Assembly (NCBI RefSeq): GCF_022539665.2
Contig: NW_026712504.1
Coordinates: 1-58,916, forward strand
Source: Daphnia carinata
Lineage: Eukaryota > Arthropoda > Branchiopoda > Diplostraca > Daphniidae
DNA: 58,916 nt
Direction of reading: 5' to 3'
The number at the start of each line of letters is the position of its first letter. The stretch's first letter is position 1. Made by a program: the position numbers and the translations under genes. The notes under the pieces were generated by a model. That model worked only from the letters and a program-made list of their open reading frames with translations, was not told the DNA's origin and did no database searches. Shown here in pieces: positions 12,365-23,230 of the stretch.

Positions 12365-15300
12365 ATGGATGATTTAGAACCGAAAACAAAACGAATGAAG
12401 ATGGACGAATACAGTGAAAGGAAAAAAATAGAAAGAAGGAAAAAAAATCCTTTTCCTGGTACCCGTGGTTATGGTATTTGTAGCTCCAGGGTTCTTCTAA
12501 GCAAAAACGGTATTGGAACCACGAACCTGCCTAAAGTTGGTAGGGAAAAAAGAAAACGAGAAACTTATTTCAACAATCTTGATCAACTTTCATATTCTGG
12601 TGAGTTTATTTCAGATATATCATCAATTAACTTAAGTGTTTATTCTATATATTCATAAATATGTTTCCGGTGCCTGTTTGTTGTATTTTGTGAATTTGTT
12701 TCTTCATCGTTTGTTTACAGGAAAAGATAAAAATTCAAGTATTCCAGACACAGAGGAAGATGCTGTTGCCTCTTCTTTGTCTTTTAAAGAGTATATGGAA
12801 ACTATCGGTGGACTGAGTGAGTTACAGAGTTTATCTTTTTCTGTGTGTTTCGCTCTTCAAAAGATTTATAAAGATTGTACAAGCAGGTTGTCTTCAAAAT
12901 GTGTTTGAAGGCATAAAAGTAGCAGAAAATGATGTGACAGCTGAACGACCAACGAAAACTTGGAAAGAACGAGTGGAATCAACGGAAAATGCTTGGAAAG
13001 ACGTCTTTAAAAGCCTTCTTAATGACGTTTTAGCCAGCCAGGCATTTTATGGTTCGTCTTGTGGAAAATGTGGTTGTGAATTGGCAAATTATGCCATTCG
13101 ATGCAATAGTTGTGCCATTTTCTATTGCGGAAACTGTGATTTAAAACAACATGAAACTAATTTGTTTCATCACCGGACATTAGCTACGGCAACAACTTCG
13201 ACGCACTTGCTTCTCCATCAATTTGTCAATGCAAATGGCGAACTTTTTTCAAAAGGTTTTAAATAATAGAAGTTGTAAGGCATCAATAATCTTATCTTTT
13301 TTGTTATAGACATTCCAGTTCTTTGCTTTAGACCTCAAAAATGCTCCAACTGTGAATGCCAAAACCAGTTGGAAATACTACCAGGCGATGAATACATAGC
13401 AGCTATAACTAAAGATGGTATTTTAAGAAATCATAAATACAGTTTACGTATTAATCTCCTTGAAATATAGGTCGATTTGATTTAAAATCAACAAGATTCT
13501 CCTGTTCTAATTGCAAATTTGTCGAAAAAGCCTCAATCGTAGATTACATTTGTTCTGGATTCTGGCCAGGAGATCCTAATAACATATCCTACTTATTTTC
13601 AGTGGATTTATTGCGGTTTTGGTACCTTACCAAACACAATATGCCTGGAACCTCACTAAACAAATTTTTAGAAACCCTCGAGATGCTGTTTGAAGGGTTT
13701 AAACCGGTAATTATGATGAAAACTTATTTAGTTAATTAATATCCATCAAAATTTGAATTTGCAGTTCAAGCCAATCAACAAAATTCATTTCCAGAATGCC
13801 AGCCGTCACTATGAATATTTTATACACCTTATCGACAGCAAAATCAAATTACGGGATAAAAAACTTTGTTTCAGTTGTAAAGGTAGTATGCTTGCTTCTC
13901 ATCCGGATGGAAATTTCAAACTTTATCGCCTGCTTTCCGCTACGGGGTACAGTAATTGTTATTTTGCAAAAATTTTTATTGGAAATATGCATGTATGTTT
14001 TCAACCCGCAGATTAAACCAGACATCTTTGTATGGAAATGCAGTTATCGCTTATGATGAAGACATGGAGAAACACCAGTCGTTGATTGACTCTAAACTCG
14101 TTAAGGTACAACCAGTAGGATTTATTTTTTGACCAGGGTAATAACTTTTTTTTTACAGAGCAAATCAAGTGAAACTTGTGGTGATTCAATTTTCAAGGCA
14201 GCAAGATCCGATGCAGGAAAACATAAGAAATTGGATGAAACTGGAATTATGATGCGAACATGCAGACACGGCATTGTTGACAAGGCGGTTAATATGCATC
14301 AAGGAGAAACTTTTCGTCACACTCATTTTATGCACGTTGATCTTCCGGAAAAAAAATGCTCTTTCCTTTGTGGCGATGTCATATGCCGTTATTGGAAGTG
14401 GGATCAAAAAGTTGCGCTACTCTTCCCTGAATTTAAGTCGATGACTGAAGACATGAAACCATTTCTTGGAAGAATGCATGCAAAGGTGCACGTATGGTAC
14501 TGTCAGGTAAATAATTAAATTTTTATAAATAAACTATGTTTTACAAGAAAACTTTCAATTTTAGATTCTCTGGGTTGGGCATTGGATGTTGAATGCTGCC
14601 CTGACACTTGGAGAAGAGCAGGAACAAGTGTTCTCTAAAATGTCAAGATATGGTAGCGTAACGAAACACATGGGAAAAGCAAGTAATTATATAACTTTAT
14701 TTATTGTAACCAACAATTACACATAGAATTGCCCTTACTATTATTCTCAAGATCGCAGGGACCATATAACTGCTGCTGTTCTATTCTGGAACGTACAAAA
14801 GGAAAAAGGAATGGTCCACCAACTTGTTAAAAGAAGAGAGAGAGTATGGAATTTCTCATTTGCTTTATGCCACGTTCAACCTTTATAAATTCACTTTTTA
14901 GGCATTAAACCAAATAAAGGTTTCAAGTAAGCAGCTTAAAAGTGATTTCGAAAACTATCATTTAAAATCTGAGGAGCTTCCCAGACTTCTTGAGGAACTC
15001 AGGAAGACGGCCGAAGAATACAAAGGTATCATTGAAGCTGCTTAATTTAAAACGTATCTGAAAGTTAATTCATTTATTCCTATAAAGCGGGGAGGAAAAA
15101 AAAACAAAGATGCAGAATCTCCGTTAGAAATGGCTCAAAAGACGCTGGAAGGATATAACGCGCATATCAAAATTCTTAAAAGTCGAGTCTCTAGGATTGC
15201 CACAACATCTGGACAAAGGATAAAAATCAGAAAGGCAATGATGCTGTTGTCGAAGAAAATCACGGAACTTGTGGCGTTCATTACTACAAACTCGAAGTAC

Positions 15301-15893
15301 AACATTAACAAAGACCACTTGCTGAATGGTCACTTTCCGTGGCAAAACTCTGAGCCATCTACAACCAAAACAAAAAGTATTCCTGCATTCGCTCAAATAA
15401 TTTAAAAACGTCCTAAAAATATATTTTTCTTTTAGTGACCTTTCACGAACAATTCCAGATAATCGATAATTGGATGTTGCTATTGCGATCAAAGGAAGAA
15501 GTGTTGCAGTCAGAAAAAGAGATGCGCAACTTCGTTAATTCTATCATGGAACAGAAAGTCTTACTCGAAACAGAAACAAAGTCACATGTTTCTTTGATAA
15601 CGTCAACTAGTTCAACATTAAAAGAGTATAGAATCGCGCAACAAAAGGCCGTTCTTATATCGCAAGAATTAGCTAGGCTGAATGAAATGTTAACTTCTGC
15701 TGTTACTACATTTCATGAAATCGACGAACAATTTGTAGATAAAACTGGCACAAGGAGTTTAATTTCTCCCACCTCAAAAAATTTCATAAGGGAAGAAACT
15801 AATAATGAGCATGACTACAACTTTTCAGATTTAGAAATCCTAGAAGATTCGTCTGATGAGGAAACGTCCGACAACTGGTCTGATAACGAATAA
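12365..15893 (+). CDS. KDZ transposase with CxC-type Zn cluster, about 13 exons
   Basis: Exons, each with GT-AG borders: 12365-12599, 12721-12816, 12887-13255, 13310-13417, 13471-13706, 13765-13946, 14012-14105, 14159-14506, 14565-14682, 14727-14843, 14902-15025, 15088-15376, 15436-15893. The N-terminus is basic (nuclear-localisation-like). Exon 3 holds a Cys cluster (GKCGCELANYAIRC) of the CxC kind known to accompany KDZ transposases. Exon 6 has the CFSCK...HPDGN segment. Exon 8 carries LDETG followed by CRHG and GE; exon 9 carries GEEQEQ. These match the KDZ RNase H-like core: first Asp in LDETG, second probably in CGDVICRYWKW, and Glu in GEEQEQ. The C-terminus is a coiled coil with an acidic tail. 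Phases agree across all junctions except the intron at 15026-15087, where the frame is off by one next to a 9-A run; a different splice site or a real frameshift is possible there. Confidence 0.82.
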
Positions 15894-15974
15894 ATATCTT
15901 TTTGAAGTTGTACTGGAGAGATTGAATATGATATAAATATAATTGGCTTCTTGGTGCATCCACGTTGCATTTTT
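15894..15974 (+). other. Transposase 3' UTR with the empty Helitron target site
   Basis: Sequence around 15932-15948 is uninterrupted here. In copies 2 and 3 a Helitron sits exactly between 15939 and 15940 (on the opposite strand the site reads CCAATTA|TATTTATATC), so this copy is the pre-insertion state. Confidence 0.9.
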
Positions 15975-16910
15975 AAAGTAAACATAAGTAATGTTATATT
16001 GTTTTTGGGGTTAAACAAGATGTACCGTTATACATTTAAATTCCCGATGAAAAACAGCCGCCAGATGCCAGCAGTTGTTTCGCGTAAATTTTTGGAATTT
16101 TATATGATAATTACGTTGAATAAAATAAAATCCAATGTACTATTACATGCGCTGAATCATGGGAATTATAAAAATCACTACGTGGGATTGAAATGCTAAT
16201 TATTAATGCCCAAACGAGCCGGACAAATCGTCGTTGTTTTGACCAGTTCCCCCTTCCTCCAAATTTAAACATAATTTGAAAAATTAATCGCTATTTATTT
16301 ATTGTTCTAAAATTAACAAATTTTATAGCGACTGATAGCTTTTAAGGAGATCTATCGATTGGTGCCAAAACTATAGTGGTAAAAAGAAAAACAACAAATT
16401 CCCAAAAAAGTTTTTACTTTTTCGTTTTTGCGGGTCATCTCAGAACTCGACCTAACTGAGAAAACGAAAAAGTTACAACGCCTTTTGAAATTTTTGTTTT
16501 TTCATTTTCCCACTTAAAATCCTACAGATTTTGATAGATCTCGTTAAGAGCTATCCATTTCTGTAAGATTTATTAACTTTGGACCTATAATAAAGTAGCA
16601 ATAATTTTTTTAAAAATTGCTTTAATTTTGAGGGGAAGGGGGAACTGTCAAAACAACGAAACTTTGCCGGGCTCGTTTGGGCATTAATAATCACAATTTC
16701 GATTCAACTTAGAGATTTTTAGAATTCCCATGATTCAGTGCATCTAACAGTGCATTGGATTCTATTTTATTCGACGTCATTATCATATAAAATCCCAAAA
16801 ATAATCGTCCAATCAGCTACTAGCAAGTGGCGGCCATTTTTTTACTGCGGGGAATTTAAATGTAGGAAGATACATTTTATTTCACCGGAAAAAAAAATAC
16901 AGCATTACTT
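15975..16910. repeat. Long imperfect inverted repeat (foldback), about 0.93 kb
   Basis: The two halves are reverse-complementary around a centre near 16440. Matching blocks include CCCAAACGAGCC at about 16209 and GGCTCGTTTGGG at about 16671, the CATGGGAATT/AATTCCCATGATTC blocks, and ATCATATAAAAT with its complement. The arms are similar but not identical. It resembles a foldback or MITE-like insertion, or a head-to-head duplication. The same structure occurs in copies 2 (about 31145-32080) and 3 (about 41057-41992). Confidence 0.85.
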
Positions 16911-17695
16911 GTGGTAAATTAAAAAATTGCAACTAAGATACATCAAAAAATCAATTACATTTTTATCATGTTCAATCTCTTCAGATACAAGTTTAATGGC
17001 AAATTTCTTCTTAGTCAGACCAGCTGTAGGACGTTTCGGGTTGATGGAATGACTCCATAGTTTCCAATTGCCAATTGAAAGTTCCCATTCGTTGTGTTTT
17101 CGCAATTCTCATATTCAAAAAATTTTCTTCTTTTTATTGCACCTCAGTTTACGAAATTTTTGTAATACAACGGAGCAGTATGAAATGAACTTATTACTAT
17201 GGTTGTTTTCGGCAAACGATGGTTAACAGCTGCATAAATTTAGTCAACCTATTTTCTTTAAATAGAGAATGGTGTCTTTCTACATTTCAGAAGCAGCTCG
17301 TAATACAGAAAAGTAGGTATTTCAATTTCCTTATGTCATGACGTTGTGTAATTGTATGCCGCCGAAATGCCACGTTTATCTATAGAAGAAATGTTTATGT
17401 GTCGAGTTCTTTTGTGAACTTCTCTTAAACCGGAACATGGTTTTTAAAAAACATATGAATAAAGAACCTGTATACCTAATGTTGTAAATCGATATTCATA
17501 CTTATACCATTGATATAGATGCGCATTTTTAAGATTAGGACAACTGCAACGTACTTTTCTTTCTGTGTTTATACTGTTGTGGTTTTGACAGCACTAAAAT
17601 TTTAATTTTTAAAAATGTTTCCTAGTTTTGAGAAAAAATGCTGACCAATATACTGATACTTATCACGATAAATAAACCAAGCTCTTGCATGTACT
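16911..17695. other. Non-coding interior of KDZ copy 1
   Basis: No gene can be supported. A 66-codon minus-strand ORF (16905-17105) is kept in all three copies, but the copies are so alike that this says nothing about selection. Confidence 0.5.
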
Positions 17696-18548
17696 ATGGA
17701 ATCGATGAAAAACATATTTGTTGAACAGCAGACTATTAACGTCTTGGAACAGAAATCTTCTGGGCTGACCATTGATGTTGTTTTTTCTCCCTATACTTGT
17801 GAACTGAAGAAAGTAAGTATAACTAAAATCTGCATTCTGTATTTTCTAAAATCTGCATTCTGTATTTTCATCTGCAACGTTAAATGTTGTTACGAAGTTC
17901 TGTACAGGCAAGCAGCAGCGAATTTGTTGAACACCAGATTATTAGTGTATTGGAAAAGAAGTTTTCTGGGCTGACCATTGGTGTCGTGTTTCCTCCATAC
18001 ACTGGTGAACTAAAGAAGGTATGTATAATTGAATTCTGCAATCTGTAGTTTCATATGTAACGTTACATTATGTTATGTAATTCTGGACAGGCAAGTAGCA
18101 ACAAATTTCAACAGCAGACTATTAAAGTATTGGAAAAGAAGTTTTCTAGGCTGACCAGTGACGTTGCACTTCCTCTATATACTTGTGAACTAAAAGTAAA
18201 GAAGGTAAGTGTAACTAAAATCTAAATTCTGCATTTTGATTTGCAACATTAATGTTGTTATGTTGTTCTGGATAGGCAAGCAGCAACAAATTTGTTGGAC
18301 AGCAGACTATTAACATCATGGAAGAGGAATATTCTAGGGAAGTGATGTTGCATTTTCTCCATATACTAGTGACTTAACGAAGGTGTATGTTACTAAAATC
18401 TAATGTTAAATGTTGCTATGTAGTTCTGGACAGGCAAGCAGGCCCATCATTTTCTTTGTCTCGAAGAACAAGCTTTAGCCAGTTTGGAAGAAGAATTGTG
18501 AACCAACCTAATATTAATACTGGCAAAGAATTTGCGTTCAAACTTTAA
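17696..18548 (+). CDS. Tandem-exon repeat protein gene of the KDZ element
   Basis: Homologous exons follow each other with homologous introns of about 70-95 bp: 17696-17812, 17908-18018, 18091-18204, 18276-18382, then a divergent 18434-18548. Exons 1-3 are 117, 111 and 114 nt, all phase 0, so each adds a unit of about 37-39 residues with a pattern like ASSNKF.EQQTINVLEKK, then SGLT, then a YTCELKK end. Each has an AG acceptor (usually CTGGACAG) and a GT donor. Exon 4 lost a few bases after TCTAGG and reads into a stop, so the protein may end there, or this copy is damaged. No family is recognised; the units look like short helix-strand modules (inference). ATG at 17696 is the first start with an open exon. 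The same gene is present in copies 2 and 3. Confidence 0.5.
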
Positions 18549-19098
18549 CATCAAGCTTGAGACAAAAACTACTAATTGAAAAGAAAAATCAGGTGGAAAA
18601 ACCCTTTTAAACGAATGTGGCGTATAACATTAGATAAACGACTTTTATCCGCCTGTCACTACCTTCTCCGCAGTTTTCTGCTTACACAGGAACAGCCAAG
18701 TCTACGAAGAGTAATTAACAACATAATTTGTCCTACTTTTTGCACCATTTTTGTGCTGGTACTCGTTGGCAAAGGAGGGACCTCTAATGCCTTTTGGCTG
18801 GAGATGGAATAATACACCCGCTACACCCTCAGGAAGTTACCACTTTACATCGCTTTTCCAAGTTTTATACCAATAAGTTAACAGTGAAAACACCAATACA
18901 TTAAACAATACTACATGACTTAAGCCACGAAAAGAATTCGCACAAACATTCAGGGTTTGATCACGTTTATTTCATAAATTGAAGCCCAGTTAAAACATAA
19001 TGAATAAGAGAAGTTCGTCCTCAAACCAAACGAAACTTCTTTGTGGCAGAAACCTAGAAAGAAAAAGATATTTCGCTCGAAAACTAACTTACCACAAA
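18549..19098. other. KDZ interior between the two accessory genes
   Basis: This is the convergent 3' region of the tandem-exon gene (+) and the antisense accessory gene (-). A 78-codon plus ORF (18576-18812) with a hydrophobic C-terminal half is present but has no recognised homology. Confidence 0.45.
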
Positions 19099-20406
19099 CT
19101 ACGTGCAAATTAAAACCTTGGCTGTATTGAAATTTGATCGGTGATTTTTAGAGCATTCCGACCGTTCCCCATAATACAACTCTGACTCCGATTCACTATC
19201 GATCTCGGTCCAAATTTGCGTCTTCTCCCGACAAGAGACAGTTAACTGATCGGAAATACTTATGGATTCAGTGCTATCATCTGTAATGCAAATTTATTTG
19301 TAATAGATATATTGTTTAAGTTTTAACGTTAATAATCACCTGCTTTTTTTTCATCAGCGATTGAGTCCCATCGCCCTGTTACCTCAAATGCTATATCACG
19401 CTTTTCATGTGGAAGGTTCGATAGATTGTCCTGGAAAATCTCTTCATTTAATTCGCAAACATTAACACCTTCTTCATCAGCTATCGACGTGTCGGTTGAT
19501 TTACAAATTAATCAGTATAAATTAATAAGCTCTCTTAACATATGTAACTTAGACAATGAATTACATTAAAATTGTTTCTACCTTCATCTGTGTTATCAAT
19601 TTCCCTCTCCGTTCCTTTACAAAATTCGTTCGCCCACTTGACTACCTCATCAATAGTTGCTTCAATCTTTTCTGCAGCTATTTTTTTCCTTTCTTGGATG
19701 GTCATTTCAGCGCAATTTGATTCTTCAGTACCTAAATTAGACATATTTCTATCAGTTTAATTTGCAGGATTCATTAATACTAATAACTAGAAAGTTTCTG
19801 TGCCTGATATGTACCATTTGTGCTTATTGTGTTCCTTTTTTCGTTTTGTTGGGTTGTTTCAGATGTTGTCAAATTGAATTCAGACCCAGAACAATCAGGG
19901 ACAGGTCGATCACCTGACACTAAAAACAGAAAGTTTTGATATGAATATTAGAGATATCTAATTGGTGGATTTCTTCACTTACCTTCACTTGCATTAGTAG
20001 AACTTCATCTAAAGTAAAGTGCAAAGTCAACTGCTTCCTGGGACGCAAGAATTTGTTCACCTTTAATTCCAAATGCCACTCCGTTGACACTATGTGGACC
20101 CTTAGGATTTTCCACATAAGTAAAAATGATGCTACTCACGCCATTTTGGGAGGATAACAAACGAGCCTTAAGGAAATTAAGATAACATAAGCATATTGCG
20201 AAGTGTGGTGTGAATAAGAAAACTTACGGTTTGAAAAAGAGTTTTCATACGATAGCTTTTCACTTGCCTACTAATACACACTTTTACACGTTTATTAGCA
20301 TGGAATTCCTAACACCAAACAAATTCTATAACCATTTTAATTATTATGGTAAGTTTTATACCTGTAAATGCTGAAAAATTCCTTTATTTTCTACTCTTTT
20401 AGCCAT
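19099..20406 (-). CDS. Antisense accessory gene of the KDZ element, unknown function
   Basis: Read on the minus strand from ATG at 20406. Exon 1 is 20362-20406 (15 codons) and exon 2 is 20228-20308 (27 codons, basic). Exon 3 begins at 20166 and probably ends in GGAATTAAAG before a GT donor near 20066. Later exons start near 19919, 19734 (after TCTAATTTAG) and 19467. Phases agree through the exon ending near 19343. The last part ends at 19260 if read in phase 0, or at 19099 if the frame shifts by one. The N-terminal half has a compact beta-rich look (SSIIFTYVENPKGPHSVNG); the C-terminal half is acidic with an ERKKIAAEKIEATIDE helix. It starts about 170 bp inside the right end, convergent with the transposase. 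No family recognised. Such partners in KDZ or other large transposons can be DNA-binding or regulatory proteins (speculative). Confidence 0.5.
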
Positions 20407-20499
20407 GTTACATTAATTTTCATTATTCAAAATTCATTTACCAGACGAAAACAAAATGGCTCCTAGGGTCAACACCTCAATTAAACCCAACCCTAAAAG

Positions 20500-20576
20500 C
20501 GTCACGTGCCCAAATTTTAGCCAATCACCGGTTTGGAATGCATGTCAAAAGTGTTTTTGACGTCAAACGGAGACCA
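20500..20576 (-). repeat. KDZ right terminal inverted repeat
   Basis: The reverse complement begins TGGTCTCCGTTTGACGTCAA and matches the left end over about 50-60 bp with few mismatches. A GTCACGTG motif lies just inside (about 20501). Confidence 0.85.
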
Positions 20577-23230
20577 GTAGTGTTATAGAATCGATTCTAT
20601 AACACTATTAAACAGCATCAAATATACGTGTATTCAATGTGAATATAGTATTGAAACTGATTGTATAACACTATATTCACATTGAATACACGTATATTTG
20701 ATGCTGTTTGAATGTAGATCATGAAACAGATTCTATATCTACATAAACAACATGAATACGTATTCAATGTGAATATAGTGTTTGAATGTAGATATCTACT
20801 TATTGTATCAAATATACGTGTATTCAACGTGAATACACGTAGAATATTTGATGCTGTTCAAACAGCATCAAATATACGTGTATTCAATGTGAATATATAG
20901 TGTTATAGAAGAGTTTCATTTTCTACATTCAAACAGCATCAAATAACGTGTATTCAATGTGAAAATAGAGGTATAGAATCAGTTTCAATATCTGATTCTC
21001 AAATATACGTGTTCAATTGAATACAGTGTTATAGAATATTTCAATATCTGTTTGAATGTCAAATATACGTGTATTTAATGAATATTGTATCAGTTTCAAT
21101 ATCTACATTCAACAGCATGAAATATACGTTTATTTGATGCTGTTTGAATATATATCATGAAACTGATTCTATAACACTATATTCACATTGAATACACGTA
21201 TATTTGATGCTGTTTGAATGTAGATATGGAAACTTATTGTATCACACTATATTCACAATGAATACACGTTATATATTTGATATCTACATTTGAATATAGA
21301 TATGGTAAATTATTGTATCAGTGACTATCAATTCTACAATGAATACAGCATCATTTGATACGTGTATTGAATGTAGATATAGTGTTATAAATTATTGTAT
21401 CAATATCTACATTCAAACAGCATGAAATATATTCACGAAACGTATATTTGATGCTGTTTGAATGTAGATATTGAAACTGATTCTATAACACTATATTCAA
21501 ATATACGTGTATTCACATTGAATACACTTATATTTGATGCTGTTTGAATGTAGTATATGAAACTGATTCTATAACACTATATTCACATTGAATACACGTA
21601 TATTTGATAGTGTTTAATGTAGATCTACATTCAAACAGCATCAAATATACTGATTCTATAGAATCACTATATTCACATTGAATACACATCAAATATACGT
21701 GATTCAATGTGAATTGAATGTAGATCATCAATATCTACATTCAAACAACATCAAATATTCACATTGAATACGTTATATTTTATGCTGTATTGAATGTAGA
21801 TATGTGTATTCACTTATTGTAGCATAGAATCAGTTTTCAATATCTACATTCAAACAATGAATATACGTATATTTGATGCTGTTTGAATGTATAGATATTG
21901 AAACTGATTCTATAACACTATATTCAATTGAATATACGTATATTTCAATTCTGTTTCAAATATAGATCATGAAACTAGTTCTATAACACTTTCAATATCT
22001 ACATTGAATACACGTATAAATTTATGCTGTTTGAATGTAGATATGGTAACTTATTGTATCACACTATATTCACAATAAATACACGTATATTTGATGCTGT
22101 TTGAATGTAGATCATGAAACTGATTGTATCACACTATATTCACAATGAATACACGTATATTTGATGCTGTTGAATGTAGATATTGAAACTGATTCTATAA
22201 CACTATATCCACATTGAATACACGTGTATATTTGATGCTGTTTGAATGTCAATATCCATGAAACTGCATTCAAATATACGTGTATTGAATGTGAATACAC
22301 GTACAGTGAGTTTGATATCTACATTTGAATGCATCAAATATGGTATTCAATGTGAATATGTATAATATATTCACAATGAATACACGTATATTTGATGCTG
22401 TTTGAATGTAGATATGGTAAATTATTGTATCACACTATATTCACAATGAATACACGTATATTTGATGCTATTTGAATGTAGATCATGAAACTGATTCTAT
22501 AACACTATATTCACATTGAATACACGTATATTTGATGCTGTTTGAATATAGATCATGAAACTGATTCTATAACACTATATTCACATTGAATACACGTATA
22601 TTTGATGCTGTTTGATTGTAGATATGGTAACTTATTGTATCACACTATATTCACAATGAATACACGTATATTTGATGCTGTTTGAATATAGATCATGAAA
22701 CTGATTCTATAACACTATATTCACATTGAATACACGTATATTTGATGCTGTTTGAATGTAGATATTGAAACTGATTCTATAACACTATATTCTCATTGAA
22801 TACACCATCATTTGATGCTGTTTGAATGTAGATATTGAAACTGATTCTATAACTACTATTCATTCACATCAAATACACGTATATTCAAAGTGCTGTTTGA
22901 ATGTTTAGATATTGAAACTGATTCAAATAACACTATATTCACATGTGAATACACGTATATTTGATGCTGTTTGAATGTAGATCATGAAACTGATTCTATA
23001 ACACTATATTCACATTGAATACACGTATATTTGATGTTGTTTGAATGTAGATCATTACACTGATTCTATAACACTATATTCACATTGAATACACGTATAT
23101 TTGATGCTGTTTGAATGTAGATCATGAAACTGAAACTTATTGTATCACACTATATTCACAATGAATACACGTATATTTGATGCTGTTTGAATGTAGATCA
23201 TGAAACTGATTCTATAACACTGTATTCAAC
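20577..23230. repeat. Scrambled, both-strand degenerate satellite
   Basis: Blocks of the 70-bp monomer occur in both orientations, with deletions, truncated units and alternating strand. It opens with a perfect 30-bp palindrome at 20578-20607 (TAGTGTTATAGAATC and its complement). Most of the segment is minus-orientation monomers that are far more diverged than the flanking arrays. The small ORFs predicted here are only satellite translations. Confidence 0.9.

Larger units (their letters stand above)
12051..20576 (+). mobile_element. Full-length KDZ-superfamily DNA transposon (copy 1), 8.5 kb
   Basis: Imperfect terminal inverted repeats beginning TGGTCTCCGTT define both ends. Inside lie a multi-exon KDZ transposase (+), a foldback repeat, a tandem-exon gene (+) and an antisense accessory gene (-). 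Both flanks are 70-bp satellite, so it sits inside or at the edge of the array. No clear target-site duplication is visible; the 8 flanking bases differ on the two sides. With intact ends and a nearly intact transposase this looks like a young, possibly autonomous copy. Two further partial copies lie at 28267-32119 and 39585-58916 in the opposite orientation and are almost identical in sequence. Confidence 0.85.

Noticed and set aside
12041-20584. Target-site duplication around KDZ copy 1
   Set aside because: The 8 bases on each side (GTTTAACA and GTAGTGTT) do not match; satellite homology on both sides confuses any longer match.
20618-22300. Minus-strand ORFs of 62-69 codons in the degenerate satellite
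   Set aside because: They are translations of the 70-bp monomer (repeated YTCIQCEYS) and have no independent support.
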